From NCBI RefSeq assembly GCF_000379105.1, contig NZ_KB900609.1:379781-443780 (forward strand): 64,000 bases of DNA, read 5' to 3'. The notes below the pieces were generated by a model, which saw only the letters and a program-made list of their open reading frames with translations, did no database searches and was not told the DNA's origin. Of this stretch, positions 51,103 through 61,398 are shown piece by piece; position 1 is the stretch's first letter, and each line of letters begins with the position of its first letter. The position numbers and the translations under genes were made by a program. Origin of the DNA: Methylobacterium sp. WSM2598. Lineage in GTDB: Bacteria > Pseudomonadota > Alphaproteobacteria > Rhizobiales > Beijerinckiaceae.

Positions 51103-52848
51103 TCACCCGGCGCGCCCCGCCGCCCAGCCCTCCAGGGCGCCCTCCTCCAGCTTGGCGCGGGCGTGCCGGTAGCCGATCTCGGCCACGGCCGCGTAGCTGC
51201 GCCACGCGCGCAGGTCGATGCCGGCGAGGGGCGGCTGCAGGAAGGCCGTCGCCCGGCCCCGCGCCATCGCCGCCGAGGCGTCGCTCGACACGGTGGCGGC
51301 CCGCAGCAGGATCTGGGCGATGCCCGGCATCGCGAAGGGCACCCCGAGGGCGCGGCGCACCAGCCGGGAGCGGAACGGGCGCTCGGGCATGGTGGCGAGG
51401 GCGAGGTCGCTCGCCACGTCGACCGCCAGCACGGTGCCGCGGCGCAGACCCGCCATCAGATCGGCCGGCAGGTTGTTCATCACGCCCCCGTCCACCAGCA
51501 CGCCCTCCGGGTGGAGGACCGGCGGCAGCAGGCCCGGGACCGCGATGCTGGCGCGCAGGGCCGTCACGAGCGGCCCCGCCCGGTGGATCATCGCCGCGCC
51601 GGTGGTCAGGTTCGAGGAGACGCAGAAGTAGGGCAGCCAGAGATCCTCGATCCGCGCCTCGCCGAAATGCTGGGCGAGGCGGCGGTCCACCTTCGCGCCG
51701 CGGGTGAGGGCGGTGATCGGCAGCGTGTAGTCGTTGAGGGGCGAGCTCGCCACGAAGGCCGCCACCGTGTGGGCGCCGATCTCCTCCAGGTCCCAGCCCA
51801 TGGCGAGGCTGGCGGCCACCACCGCGCCCATGCTGGTCCCGGCCACGAGGTCGACCGCGTGGCCGGCCTCGGTGAGCGCCCGGATCACGCCGAGATGCGC
51901 GAAGCCGCGCGCCCCGCCCCCGCCGAGCACGAGCCCCCGGGCGCGCCCTCCGGCGAGCCGGGCGACCCGGGCGAGGTCGGCGGCGTTCCCGGCCCGGGCC
52001 TGGAGGCGGAGCTCCACCGGCAGCGCCGCCAGGGCCGGGTCGAGCGGGCCGGGCCGCTGCGCGTCGGCGGGGTTGAGGACGACGAGGTCCTGGTGGGTCC
52101 AGCCCTGCATCGGCATGGTGATCCGACCCGAGAAGGCCGCGCCGGGCCGGCGCCCGGGCGCGGCCAGCAGCAGGACGTGGTCGGCCCGCCGCAGGCAGAG
52201 ATTGGCCCAGCCCGAGCCCGGCGCCTCGGCCGCGTAGACGACCTGGTCCTGCGCGGTCTCCAGGGCGTGGAACCAGGTCTCGTCCGCGTCGTCGGGCCAG
52301 GCGGTGAGCAGGGCCGAGCGCCCGGGCAGGGCCGCCGCGAAGCCCCGTGCGAAGGCCGGCACGTCGACGCCCTCGGTCACGCCGATCACCGCGAAGGTCA
52401 TCGGCGTCGTCGCCACCGGCGTGCAGGCCGAGGCGCTGCGCAGCCGCGAGGCCAGGAGCCGGGCGAAGTAGAGCATCGTCGCCGGGTGGCGGGCGACGAG
52501 GTCGTCGAAGGCGCGCTTCGACAATCGCAGCAGGGCGGAATCGCGCAGCACCGTCGCGGTGGCCGAGCGCGGCTCGCCGGAGAGGAGGGCCATCTCGCCC
52601 ACGGTCTCGGGCGGGCGCACGCGGGCGACGGGCCGCGCCTCCCCCGTGAGGGGGTCGCGCGCCGAGATCCCGATCGCCCCCGAGACGAGGGCGTAGAGCG
52701 CGTCGGCGGGCGCGTCCTGCTCGAACAGCACCGCGCCGCCCGGCACCGCGATCGGCTCCAGGCGCGCGCGCACGGCGGCGGCGGTGACGGGGTCGAGGGG
52801 GCCGAGGAACGGGATCTCCGGCGGGCTCACGTCGGCCACGATGTCCAT
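51103..52848 (-). CDS. Cyclic-nucleotide-binding patatin-like phospholipase
   Basis: A 581-residue two-part protein. Residues about 15 to 130 are a CRP-type cyclic-nucleotide-binding domain; its phosphate-binding cassette 'GEMALLSGEPRSATATV' keeps the Glu and Arg that contact the cyclic nucleotide. A middle segment (about 150 to 290) resembles that of neuropathy-target-esterase-like proteins. Residues about 305 to 475 are a patatin domain with the oxyanion loop 'LVLGGGGARGFAHLGVIRAL', nucleophile Ser339 in 'GTSMGAV' and Asp453 in 'DGGVMNN', so the dyad is intact. It should hydrolyse phospholipids or lysophospholipids, probably under control of a cyclic nucleotide. The DUF3095 gene, with cyclase-like features, is 87 bp upstream on the same strand. 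Confidence 0.93.
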   Translation of the reverse strand: MDIVADVSPPEIPFLGPLDPVTAAAVRARLEPIAVPGGAVLFEQDAPADALYALVSGAIGISARDPLTGEARPVARVRPPETVGEMALLSGEPRSATATVLRDSALLRLSKRAFDDLVARHPATMLYFARLLASRLRSASACTPVATTPMTFAVIGVTEGVDVPAFARGFAAALPGRSALLTAWPDDADETWFHALETAQDQVVYAAEAPGSGWANLCLRRADHVLLLAAPGRRPGAAFSGRITMPMQGWTHQDLVVLNPADAQRPGPLDPALAALPVELRLQARAGNAADLARVARLAGGRARGLVLGGGGARGFAHLGVIRALTEAGHAVDLVAGTSMGAVVAASLAMGWDLEEIGAHTVAAFVASSPLNDYTLPITALTRGAKVDRRLAQHFGEARIEDLWLPYFCVSSNLTTGAAMIHRAGPLVTALRASIAVPGLLPPVLHPEGVLVDGGVMNNLPADLMAGLRRGTVLAVDVASDLALATMPERPFRSRLVRRALGVPFAMPGIAQILLRAATVSSDASAAMARGRATAFLQPPLAGIDLRAWRSYAAVAEIGYRHARAKLEEGALEGWAAGRAG

Positions 52849-52935
52849 CGGCTCCTCCCCGGTCCCGGCTCCGCCCGCAGGCGTCGCCCGCGGGCCGTCC
52901 CGTCCGCCGATCCGGACACATATCGGGCGGCCCGC

Positions 52936-54117
52936 TCAGGCGGCGAGCTTCGCCTTCAGGGCCTGGGCGGCGCGGGCGTAGCCGCCCCCGTCGCCGTCGA
53001 TGAAGTGGACGTGGTCGCTCGCGCTCGGCACCGGGGTGATGCAGGTCGTCAGGGCGGCTTCCTGGCGGTGCAGCCCGAAGGCGACGAGGCCGGCCGCCTC
53101 CGCGGCGGCGAGCCTCGCCTCGATCGCCGCCGCGACGGCCTCGTCGCAGTCGAGCGTCATGCGCAGGCCGTCGTCGTATTTCTGGAAATCGGCGTTGCCG
53201 ACGAGTTCGTGCAGGTAGCGGTCGGGCGAGAAGCCGCCGACCGGGATGCGGAAGCGGAACAGGAGATGGGCCGCCAGGGTGTGCAGGCCGAGGCGCAGGC
53301 GGCCGAGCAGGCGCGGCCCCGCGCGGGCGCGGACCTCGTGGGCGAGCCCGGCGGGGGGCCAGCGCAGGGGCGGTCCCCCGTCCGGCAGGGGGCGCCCCAT
53401 GGCGGGAGCGGCCGCCACGATCCGCAGCACGTCGCCGATCACCGCCCGCAGGGCGGCGGGATCGGCCCCGGGCCGGCCGACGACGAGGACCGACAGGATG
53501 AGCCCGTGGCGCGCCCGGGCCGGCGAGAAGCGGCAGGAGAGGCCGGTCAGGTCCGGCCGCTCCCCGGCGGCCGGCGGCACGGCGTGGCGCCCCGCCTTGA
53601 GCGCCTGCTCGGCGAAGGCGAGCCCGCCCCCGGTCATCATCGCGTAGGCGACGTGCGGCGAGGGCGCGTAGCGGCCGACCCGCAGGTCGAACCCGGCCTC
53701 GCGGATCGCCGCGACCGGCACCAGGGCGGCGCGCAGGGTGAGATCCAGCTCGGCCGCGACCCAGGCCACGGTGGCGGCGAGCGCCCGGCGGGCCGCCTCG
53801 ACCTCCTCCGGGGCGAGCAGCAGCGTCGCCCCGTCCCCGCCGAACACGAAGGGCAGGTCGCGCCCGCCGAGGGCGTTGCGCACGGCCGCGATGGCGGCCG
53901 CGCCCGCGAAATTCACCGCCTTGTAGCGGCCCGCCGCGATGGCGGCCGTCGAATCGACCACGTCCGTGAGCGCGACCCACCACGAATCCGGCACCGGCCG
54001 GTAGGCCGCCTCGTCGAGGACGTTCTGGAAGTCGGTGATCGGCGCGATCGCCTCGTAGCGGAACGCGGCCCGCTCCGCGTCGCGCTCCGGTTCCCCGCTC
54101 GCCCGCTCCGCCCGCAT
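52936..54117 (-). CDS. DUF3095 protein with nucleotidyl-cyclase-like N-terminal half
   Basis: A 393-residue protein of the DUF3095 family. 'WWVALTDVVDSTAAIAAGRY' (Asp52, Asp55) and 'LPFVFGGDGATLLLAPEEVE' (Asp95) sit 43 residues apart. In class III adenylate/guanylate cyclases the two metal-binding Asp are about 44 apart, in 'F.D.v..T' and 'f.GD' segments, so the fold and metal site seem to be shared. The C-terminal half carries 'RIPVGGFSPDRYLHELVGNA' and 'FQKYDDGLRMTLDCDEAVAA', both typical of the family. Catalytic activity is not proven for DUF3095. The start is ATG 54117. The gene directly precedes a phospholipase with a cyclic-nucleotide-binding domain, which suggests that this protein makes its signal. 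Confidence 0.82.
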   Translation of the reverse strand: MRAERASGEPERDAERAAFRYEAIAPITDFQNVLDEAAYRPVPDSWWVALTDVVDSTAAIAAGRYKAVNFAGAAAIAAVRNALGGRDLPFVFGGDGATLLLAPEEVEAARRALAATVAWVAAELDLTLRAALVPVAAIREAGFDLRVGRYAPSPHVAYAMMTGGGLAFAEQALKAGRHAVPPAAGERPDLTGLSCRFSPARARHGLILSVLVVGRPGADPAALRAVIGDVLRIVAAAPAMGRPLPDGGPPLRWPPAGLAHEVRARAGPRLLGRLRLGLHTLAAHLLFRFRIPVGGFSPDRYLHELVGNADFQKYDDGLRMTLDCDEAVAAAIEARLAAAEAAGLVAFGLHRQEAALTTCITPVPSASDHVHFIDGDGGGYARAAQALKAKLAA

Positions 54118-54331
54118 GGCAGGCCCTCCGCTCGGGCGCCGTCTAGCACGGGTCGGCCCGGCGCGCAGCGTCGCCGGGACCGGGCTGTCCGCGGCACCTC
54201 CGCGGCGACGGCGCGGAGGCATTCCGCCGAGGTGCCGCGCGGCCGATCCGACGCAGCGTCATGCAAATGCCCGATGCGCGCGCGCCGCGCCTCTGGCAGG
54301 CTGCGATCCGACGCTCCGCGCGGGGTTCAGC

Positions 54332-54553
54332 ATGCACATCCAGGTCGCTCCCGTCCTGTCGGCCTTCGGCTTCGTGCTGGGCTGCGCGATCCTGCGCATG
54401 CTGCGCTTCCATGCCCGCGCCGTCACGCCGATCCTGGTCGCGGTCGCGCTGGCGCTGCTCGCCGCCGTGATGCTGATGCTGGAATGGCGCGGCCTGCCGG
54501 CCGCGGTGGCGCTCACGCAGGACCAGGAGGTCAGCCTCTCGGACGCGCTCTGA
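54332..54553 (+). CDS. Small membrane protein, hypothetical
   Basis: A 73-residue protein with two hydrophobic segments ('VLSAFGFVLGCAILRML' and 'ILVAVALALLAAVMLMLEW') and a short acidic end. Family not recognised. It is divergent from the DUF3095 gene, with a gap of about 215 bp that must contain the promoter of the DUF3095-phospholipase unit. Confidence 0.5.
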   Translation: MHIQVAPVLSAFGFVLGCAILRMLRFHARAVTPILVAVALALLAAVMLMLEWRGLPAAVALTQDQEVSLSDAL

Positions 54554-54600
54554 GGCCGGGGCGCCCGGCCCCGGCGGCGCGCGAAACGGGGAAAGGCGCC

Positions 54601-54837
54601 TCAGTGCAGGGTCGGCAGGGCCGAGGTGAACGGGATGCGCAGCAGCTCCTCGTCCTCCTCGTCGCCGACGCAGACGAACCAATCCGAGAAATCCTCGTGC
54701 CCGTAGGCCGTCTCCATCATCGAGCGGGCGACCGCCAGGGCACGGTCACGGGCTTCGCTCAGGTCGCTCACGTCAGCCCCGCGGTAGTCGAGGAGCAGCT
54801 CGCCGGCGCGACCACAGTGAAAATACAGGTGGGTCAT
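54601..54837 (-). CDS. DUF6894-like small protein
   Basis: A 78-residue protein starting 'MTHLYFHCGRAGELLLDYRG' and continuing 'ADVSDLSEARDRALAVARSM', which is the pattern of short rhizobial proteins now called DUF6894 (aromatic-His start, conserved Asp-Gly/Ala, helix). Function unknown; many copies per genome are usual. Start ATG 54837 is preferred to 54870 because the family begins there. Confidence 0.75.
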   Translation of the reverse strand: MTHLYFHCGRAGELLLDYRGADVSDLSEARDRALAVARSMMETAYGHEDFSDWFVCVGDEEDEELLRIPFTSALPTLH

Positions 54838-54984
54838 GACTCGATCCGCTTTCGAACGTGGCGCCAGCATCCGGCAAACCGACCCCTCGTTCTGTGAGGA
54901 TCGTCACATGATGATGGATCAAGTCTGAACGATGGCTGTCCGCGGCGGCGCTCCGCAACTTGGGGCGGGTGCGTGGCGCAAGCG

Positions 54985-55290
54985 TCACGCTCTCCGGTTG
55001 GGGAAACCTCGGCGCCACGCCCGCTCGATCCAGCGGGCCGCGCGCTCCAGCGGCGCCTTCATGACCGGCAGGTCCTCGCTCAGCAGGGCGAGGCCGAGGG
55101 GCAGCATCCACAGGCCGAGCACCGGCAGGATCGAGAGCAGCCCGCCCAGCATCAGGAGCAGGGCCGCCGGGATGCGGATCCAGCGCCGGGCCGGGGCCCT
55201 GAGCCACGTGATCGTCCGCCGCGCGCGGGCGGGCAGCCGCTCCGTCGCGCGGTCGATGCGGGCATCCCAGGCTTCGGCCATCGGGTTCAC
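54985..55290 (-). CDS. Small membrane protein (PGPGW-like)
   Basis: A 101-residue protein with paired hydrophobic stretches ('IRIPAALLLMLGGLLSILPV' and 'LGLWMLPLGLALLSEDLPV'), preceded and followed by basic amphipathic helices. The 'G.L..LP.LGLWMLPLGL.LL..D.P' pattern recalls small PGPGW-type membrane proteins of alphaproteobacteria. GGAGGTG seven bases upstream favours GTG 55290 over ATG 55281. Role unknown. Confidence 0.65.
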   Translation of the reverse strand: MNPMAEAWDARIDRATERLPARARRTITWLRAPARRWIRIPAALLLMLGGLLSILPVLGLWMLPLGLALLSEDLPVMKAPLERAARWIERAWRRGFPNRRA

Positions 55291-55396
55291 GGTGAGGCAC
55301 CTCCGGTTCGCCGGGAGGGAACGCGCGGGCGGCGCGGCGGCTCCGCGGCGTCGCGGCGCCTTGCCCAGCTCGGCCGCCGGCTCTAGGTCCGGGGCG

Positions 55397-56610
<1,214 letters not shown>

Positions 56611-56614
<4 letters not shown>

Positions 56615-56753
56615 TCCGGGATCGGCTTGATCGAAGCGGATCCCGGATCAGGAGCCTGCGCCGCGCCTGAGCGCGGCGCCTGAGCGACGCCGGCATCCGC
56701 ATGGCCGAAATCGGAGATGGCGAAGCCATCAACCGGATGGCGGATGACGCGCC
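56611..56753 (+). repeat. Dispersed intergenic repeat, copy 4 (both modules)
   Basis: Module A (56611-56653) begins at the stop codon of the COG3146 gene and pairs GATCCGGGATC with GATCCCGGATC. Module B (about 56660-56753) starts GCGCCTGAGCG (repeated once) and forms the outer stem CATCCG/CGGATG with inner stems CCGA-AAT-CGG-like and GATGGC-GAA-GCCATC. The shared frame encodes LSDAGIRMAEIGDGEAINRM and stays open into the NadQ gene. Confidence 0.75.
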
Positions 56754-56874
56754 GCGGGCGGGACTCCTGTCCGCAGGGCAAGTCTCTGGAGAAAAAGCGG
56801 TTCATTCGCCCGCCCGGGCCGTGGAGGCGCGGCCCGCCGCCGTGGTAAGGGCTCCACGGCGCGTGGGAGACGGG

Positions 56875-57828
56875 ATGGACGAGGTGGTGCGGGTCGTGCG
56901 GGATCCCGAGGCGGCGGCCCTCACGGTCGGGCTCGCCGCCGTGATCCTGGCGGCGAGCCGGGAGGAGCCGCGGGTCCTCACCGTGCCGGTCGCCGGCCAG
57001 CCGCCGGGCCGCGGCGAGGGCCTGCCCTCCGGCCCCCTGGAGCCGGCCCACCCGACGCTGGAGCGGGGTCTGCGCGCTTGGGTTGAGCGCAAGACCGGAC
57101 AGACGCTCGGCTACGTTGAGCAGCTCTACACGTTCGGCGACCGCGACCGCCGGCCCGGCGGGGGCGGCCCGCACGCCCTCTCGGTCGCCTACCTGGCCCT
57201 GGTGCGCGAGGCCAAGCCGGCGGCCGATTCCGCGTGGCAGAGCTGGTACCGGTACTTCCCCTACGAGGATTGGCGCGGCGGCCGGCCCGCCCTGCTCGAC
57301 GCGCTGGGCGCCCGCCTCGCCGCCTGGGCCGAGGCCGCCCCGGAGGCGGGCGCCCGCACCCGCCGCCACGACCGGATCGGTCTCGCCTTCGGCAGCGCCG
57401 AGGCCGGCTGGAACGAGGAGCGGGTGCTGGAACGCTACGAATTGCTGTTCGAGGCCGGCCTCGTCCCGGAGGCGGGGGCCGCGGAGACCCTGGCCGGGCA
57501 GCCCATGGCCCTGGATCACCGGCGCATGCTGGCCACCGCCCTCGGGCGCCTGCGCGGCAAGATCAAGTACCGGCCGGTCGTGTTCGAACTCATGCCCCCG
57601 ACCTTCACCCTCGGCCAGCTGCAGCGCGCGGTCGAGGCGCTCGCCGGGGTGCGGCTGCACAAGCAGAATTTCCGCCGCCTGGTGGCCCAGCAGGGGCTCG
57701 TCGAGGAGACCGACGCGATCAGCGGCGAGACCGGCGGCCGCCCGGCGCGGCTGATGCGCTTCCGCCGCGAGGTGCTGCTGGAGCGCCCGGCCCCCGGCCT
57801 GCGCCTGCCCCCCGGCCGGCGCGGCTGA
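56875..57828 (+). CDS. nadQ: NadQ-type NAD biosynthesis regulator (Nudix domain plus winged helix)
   Basis: A 317-residue protein with an N-terminal Nudix-like domain (about 15 to 150; 'LTVGLAAVILAASREEPRVL', 'GYVEQLYTFGDRDRR') that lacks a full Nudix catalytic box, and a C-terminal winged-helix domain ('LGRLRGKIKYRPVVFELMPP', 'TLGQLQRAVEALAGVRLHKQ', 'NFRRLVAQQGLVEETD'). This is the architecture of NadQ/NrtR-type repressors, which sense NAD-related metabolites. It lies just upstream of nadA, and two dyads in the gap to nadA are candidate binding sites. Start ATG 56875 follows GGGAGA; the frame is open 58 codons further through copy 4 of the repeat. Confidence 0.87.
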   Translation: MDEVVRVVRDPEAAALTVGLAAVILAASREEPRVLTVPVAGQPPGRGEGLPSGPLEPAHPTLERGLRAWVERKTGQTLGYVEQLYTFGDRDRRPGGGGPHALSVAYLALVREAKPAADSAWQSWYRYFPYEDWRGGRPALLDALGARLAAWAEAAPEAGARTRRHDRIGLAFGSAEAGWNEERVLERYELLFEAGLVPEAGAAETLAGQPMALDHRRMLATALGRLRGKIKYRPVVFELMPPTFTLGQLQRAVEALAGVRLHKQNFRRLVAQQGLVEETDAISGETGGRPARLMRFRREVLLERPAPGLRLPPGRRG

Positions 57829-57854
57829 TCCGAGGCGGGGCGCGCCCGCGCCCT

Positions 57855-57873
57855 TATGCTCATTCGAAGCATA
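57855..57873. promoter_or_regulatory. Candidate NadQ operator 1
   Basis: TATGCT-N7-AGCATA, containing TGCTCATTCGAAGCA. It lies between nadQ and nadA and shares the half-site TGCTCA with operator 2. Centre-to-centre distance to operator 2 is about 59 bases. Confidence 0.6.
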
Positions 57874-57915
57874 TCTGGACAGGCGCCAAAACCGGGTCTA
57901 GGCTCGCGGAATAAA

Positions 57916-57930
57916 TGCTCATCTTGAGCA
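57916..57930. promoter_or_regulatory. Candidate NadQ operator 2
   Basis: TGCTCA-TCT-TGAGCA is a perfect dyad 17 bases before the nadA start codon, just upstream of its GGAGGGAG ribosome binding site. A repressor bound here would block transcription of nadABC. Confidence 0.65.
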
Positions 57931-57946
57931 AAACCCGGAGGGAGCC

Positions 57947-58948
57947 ATGGTGGCGACGGTGCGTGCATCAGGGGCGACGCTGCCCCTGCCCGACCTCTAC
58001 GCGCGGGTGAGCGGCCACGTGCCGGCGATGGAGTGGCCGGCGCTGGCGGAGGAGGTGGCGGCGATCCAGGCGCTCAAGCGCGCCCGCAACGCGGTGGTGC
58101 TCGCCCACAATTATCAGGCGCCCGAGATCTTCCACACCGTGGCGGACATCGTCGGCGACAGCCTCGCCCTCGCCCGCGAGGCCGCCCGTACCGACGCGCA
58201 GGTGATCGTCCTGGCGGGGGTCCACTTCATGGCCGAGACCGCCAAGCTCCTGAACCCTGACAGGACCGTCCTGATCCCGGACGCGGCCGCGGGCTGCTCG
58301 CTCGCGGACTCGATCACGCCCGCGGACGTGCGGGCCCTGCGCCGGCGCTACCCGGGCGTGCCGATCGTGACCTACGTGAACACCTCCGCTTCCGTGAAGG
58401 CGGAATCGGACCTCTGCTGCACCTCGGGCAATGCGAGGGCGGTGGTGGAGTCCCTCGGCGCGAGCCGGGTGCTGCTGATCCCGGACGAGTACCTCGCCCG
58501 CAACGTGCAGGCCGAGCTGCCCGGCATCGAGATCCTGTCCTGGGCCGGCCATTGCGAGGTGCACGAGCGCTTCGGCCCCGCCGAGATCCGCGAGCTGCGC
58601 GAGGCCTATCCGGGCGTGACGGTGCTGGCCCACCCGGAATGCCCGCCCGCGGTGGTGGCGGAGGCGGATTTCGCCGGCTCGACCGCGGCCATGCAGGATT
58701 ACGTCGAGCAGCGCCGGCCCGCCTCCGTGGCGATGATCACCGAGTGCTCCATGGCCGACAACCTCGCGGTCCGGAACCCGGACATCCGGTTCGTCAAGCC
58801 GTGCAACCTCTGCCCGCACATGAAGCGGATCACCCTGCGCAAGATCCGGCGGGCCCTGGAGACCCTGACGCATGAGGTCACGGTGCCGGCGGACCTGATC
58901 GCCCCCGCCCGCCGGGCCGTCGAGCGCATGCTGGCGGTGCGGCCGTGA
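57947..58948 (+). CDS. nadA: Quinolinate synthase A
   Basis: A 333-residue NadA. Three triose-like repeats hold the cluster Cys residues: '[20 protein letters not shown]', '[20 protein letters not shown]' and '[19 protein letters not shown]'. '[20 protein letters not shown]' and '[11 protein letters not shown]' are the N-terminal landmarks. With its [4Fe-4S] cluster it condenses iminoaspartate with dihydroxyacetone phosphate into quinolinate. Start ATG 57947 behind GGAGGGAG. The stop overlaps the nadB start. Confidence 0.97.
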   Translation: MVATVRASGATLPLPDLYARVSGHVPAMEWPALAEEVAAIQALKRARNAVVLAHNYQAPEIFHTVADIVGDSLALAREAARTDAQVIVLAGVHFMAETAKLLNPDRTVLIPDAAAGCSLADSITPADVRALRRRYPGVPIVTYVNTSASVKAESDLCCTSGNARAVVESLGASRVLLIPDEYLARNVQAELPGIEILSWAGHCEVHERFGPAEIRELREAYPGVTVLAHPECPPAVVAEADFAGSTAAMQDYVEQRRPASVAMITECSMADNLAVRNPDIRFVKPCNLCPHMKRITLRKIRRALETLTHEVTVPADLIAPARRAVERMLAVRP

Positions 58949-60444
58949 GCCGGGACCGCGTCGCGGTGGTGGGGGCCGGCATCGCCGGCCTCGCCACGGC
59001 CCTGCGGCTGGCGCCGCTGCCGGTGACGCTGATCACCGCCGCGCCGCTGGGCGAGGGCACGGCGACCGCCTGGGCGCAGGGCGGCATCGCGGCCGCGCTC
59101 GGTGCGGACGACGCGCCCGCGCTCCACGCCGCCGATACGCTGGCGGCCGGGGCGGGCCTGAGCGAGGAGGAGGTGGCGCAGCGCGTCGCCGCGGCGGGGC
59201 CGGCCCTGGTCGGCTGGCTCGCCACGCTGGGCGTCGGCTTCGACCGCGGCCGGGGCGGCGCGCTCGCGCTCGGCCTCGAAGCCGCGCACGGGCGGCGGAT
59301 CGTCAAGGCGGGCGGGGACGCGACCGGGCTCGCCGTGCTGCGCGCCCTGCAGCGGGCGGTCGCGGCCTCCCCGGCGATCGACGTCGTGGTCGCGAGCGCG
59401 GCCGCGTTGCGCCGCGACGCAGGGGGCCGCGTGGCGGGCCTGCGCGCGGTCCGGGACGGGCGGGCCGTCGACCTCGGGGCCCGCGCCGTCGTGCTCGCCA
59501 CCGGCGGGATCGGGGCGCTCTACCGGGACACCACCAACCCGCAAGGGGCTTTCGGCGAGGGGCTCGCCCTCGCGGCGCGGGCCGGCGCGATCCTGCGCGA
59601 CGTGGAATTCGTGCAGTTCCACCCGACGGCGATCGCGGTGTCGGGCGGGGGCCCGCTGCCGCTCGCCACCGAGGCCCTGCGCGGCGAGGGGGCGGTGCTG
59701 GTCGACGGGGCGGGCGCGCGGGTCATGGCGGGGATCGCGGGCGGGGACCTCGCGCCCCGCGACGTCGTCGCCCGGGCGATCTTCGCCCGCACTTCGCGGG
59801 GAGAGCGCGTCTTCCTGGACGCGCGCGGCACCGAGGTCGCCCGCCGCTTCCCGACCGTGGCGGCGCTCTGCCGCGCCGCCGGGATCGACCTGGCCTCGAC
59901 GCCGATCCCGGTCCGCCCGGCGGCCCACTACCACATGGGCGGGATCCGGGTGGACGCGCGCGGGCGCGCCTCGCTGCCCGGCCTGTGGGCCTGCGGCGAG
60001 GTTGCCTGCACGGGCCTGCACGGGGCGAACCGCCTCGCCAGCAACTCGCTGCTCGAAGCGCTCGCCTTCGCGGATTGGATCGCGGCGGATCTCCGCGGGA
60101 GCGAGGCGGCCGGGCGCACCGCGCTTGAGCCCGTTGCGGGAGCGGCGCCCGGCCGGGGGACCTGCGCCGAGATCCGCGACCTGATGGCCGGGGCGGTCGG
60201 GGTGGTGCGCGACGCTCCGGGCCTCGGCCGGGCGCTGGCGCGGCTGGCCGCCCTCGACGCCGCCGGGGCGCCCGGGGCGAGCGTGGCGCTCCTCGTCGCC
60301 GCGGCCGCCCTGCGGCGGCGCGAGAGCCGCGGCGCCCACTGGCGGGCGGACCACCCGGCGCAGGAGGCACCGCGCCACGCCGACATCACCCTGGGCGAGG
60401 CGCGCCGCCTCGCCGAAACCCTCGCCGTCGAGGAGGTCCGATGA
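58945..60444 (+). CDS. nadB: L-aspartate oxidase
   Basis: A 499-residue FAD enzyme. The start is GTG 58945, which overlaps the nadA stop (GTGA). '[20 protein letters not shown]' binds FAD. '[13 protein letters not shown]', '[20 protein letters not shown]', '[11 protein letters not shown]', '[20 protein letters not shown]' and '[20 protein letters not shown]' are the NadB/succinate-dehydrogenase-family active-site segments. It oxidises L-aspartate to iminoaspartate for NadA. Confidence 0.97.
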   Translation: MSRDRVAVVGAGIAGLATALRLAPLPVTLITAAPLGEGTATAWAQGGIAAALGADDAPALHAADTLAAGAGLSEEEVAQRVAAAGPALVGWLATLGVGFDRGRGGALALGLEAAHGRRIVKAGGDATGLAVLRALQRAVAASPAIDVVVASAAALRRDAGGRVAGLRAVRDGRAVDLGARAVVLATGGIGALYRDTTNPQGAFGEGLALAARAGAILRDVEFVQFHPTAIAVSGGGPLPLATEALRGEGAVLVDGAGARVMAGIAGGDLAPRDVVARAIFARTSRGERVFLDARGTEVARRFPTVAALCRAAGIDLASTPIPVRPAAHYHMGGIRVDARGRASLPGLWACGEVACTGLHGANRLASNSLLEALAFADWIAADLRGSEAAGRTALEPVAGAAPGRGTCAEIRDLMAGAVGVVRDAPGLGRALARLAALDAAGAPGASVALLVAAAALRRRESRGAHWRADHPAQEAPRHADITLGEARRLAETLAVEEVR

Positions 60445-61304
60445 CCGACGCCCTTTCGCTCCCGCCCCTGCCGCGCCTCCTGGTCGAGCCCGTCGTCCGG
60501 GCCGCGCTCTTGGAGGATCTCGGCCGCGCGGGCGACCTCACCACCGACAGCATCGTGCCCGCCCAGGCCCGCTTCTCGGGGGTGATCGCGGCCCGCCAGG
60601 CGGGCGTGATCGCCGGGACCGACGCGGCGGCGCTCGCCTTCGCGCTCCTCGATCCCGAGGTGGCCGTGTCGATCGCGCGGCCGGACAGCAGCCAGGTCGC
60701 GCCGGGGGAGACGGTGATGCACCTCTCCGGCCCGGCCCGGGCGATCCTGTCGGCGGAGCGGGTGGCGCTCAACCTGCTCTGCCGGCTGTCGGGGGTCGCC
60801 ACCGCCACGGCCTCGCTGGTCGAGGCAGCCCGGGCGCACGGCCCCGCCCGCATCGTCTGCACCCGCAAGACGACGCCGGGCCTGCGGGCCCTGGAGAAGC
60901 GCGCGGTGCGGGCGGGCGGCGGGTCGAACCACCGTTTCGGCCTCGACGACGCGGTGCTGATCAAGGACAACCACGTGGCGGTGGCGGGCGGCGTCGGGCC
61001 GGCGATCCGCCGCGCCCGGGCCGGCACCGGTCACCTCGTCAAGATCGAGGTGGAGGTGGACACCCTGGCCCAGCTCGAGGAGGCGCTGGCGGAGGGGGCC
61101 GACGCGGTGCTCCTCGACAACATGGCGCCGGACGCGCTGCGCCGCGCCGTCGCGATGATCGACGGCCGCGCGATCAGCGAGGCCTCCGGGCGGATCACCC
61201 GCGAGACGGCGGGCGCGGTGGCGGCCTCGGGCGTCGACCTGATCTCCGCCGGCTGGATCACCCACAGCGCGGCGATCATCGATCTCGGCCTCGACGTGGC
61301 GTGA
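60441..61304 (+). CDS. nadC: Nicotinate-nucleotide pyrophosphorylase (quinolinate phosphoribosyltransferase)
   Basis: A 287-residue NadC. 'LEDLGRAGDLTTDSIVPAQA' opens the fold. 'NLLCRLSGVATATASLVEAA', 'IVCTRKTTPGLRALEKRAVR' (PRPP/quinolinate-binding basic residues), 'GGGSNHRFGLDDAVLIKDNH' and 'ADAVLLDNMAPDALRRAV' follow. The ATG overlaps the nadB stop (ATGA). It converts quinolinate and PRPP to nicotinate mononucleotide and ends the nadABC operon. Confidence 0.97.
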   Translation: MTDALSLPPLPRLLVEPVVRAALLEDLGRAGDLTTDSIVPAQARFSGVIAARQAGVIAGTDAAALAFALLDPEVAVSIARPDSSQVAPGETVMHLSGPARAILSAERVALNLLCRLSGVATATASLVEAARAHGPARIVCTRKTTPGLRALEKRAVRAGGGSNHRFGLDDAVLIKDNHVAVAGGVGPAIRRARAGTGHLVKIEVEVDTLAQLEEALAEGADAVLLDNMAPDALRRAVAMIDGRAISEASGRITRETAGAVAASGVDLISAGWITHSAAIIDLGLDVA

Positions 61305-61339
61305 CCAGGGACGGATCGCTCCATCGCCGCGGCGTGCAG

Positions 61340-61372
61340 AAAAAAGCCCTCCCCCGCGGCGCGGGGAAGGGC
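61340..61372 (-). terminator. Rho-independent terminator of the DUF1236 gene
   Basis: Read on the minus strand, GCCCTTCCCC pairs with GGGGGAGGGC around a short GC loop, followed by TTTTTT. It lies 27 bp after the stop of the DUF1236 gene. From the plus strand it also sits behind nadC but has no T-run in that direction. Confidence 0.8.
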
Positions 61373-61398
61373 CATGCCGACCGTGACGCGGGACGGGA

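Noticed and set aside
54740..54775. Fifth copy of the dispersed repeat (GGGCTTCGCTCAGG)
   Set aside because: The similarity covers about ten bases, lies inside the DUF6894 gene and lacks the stems.
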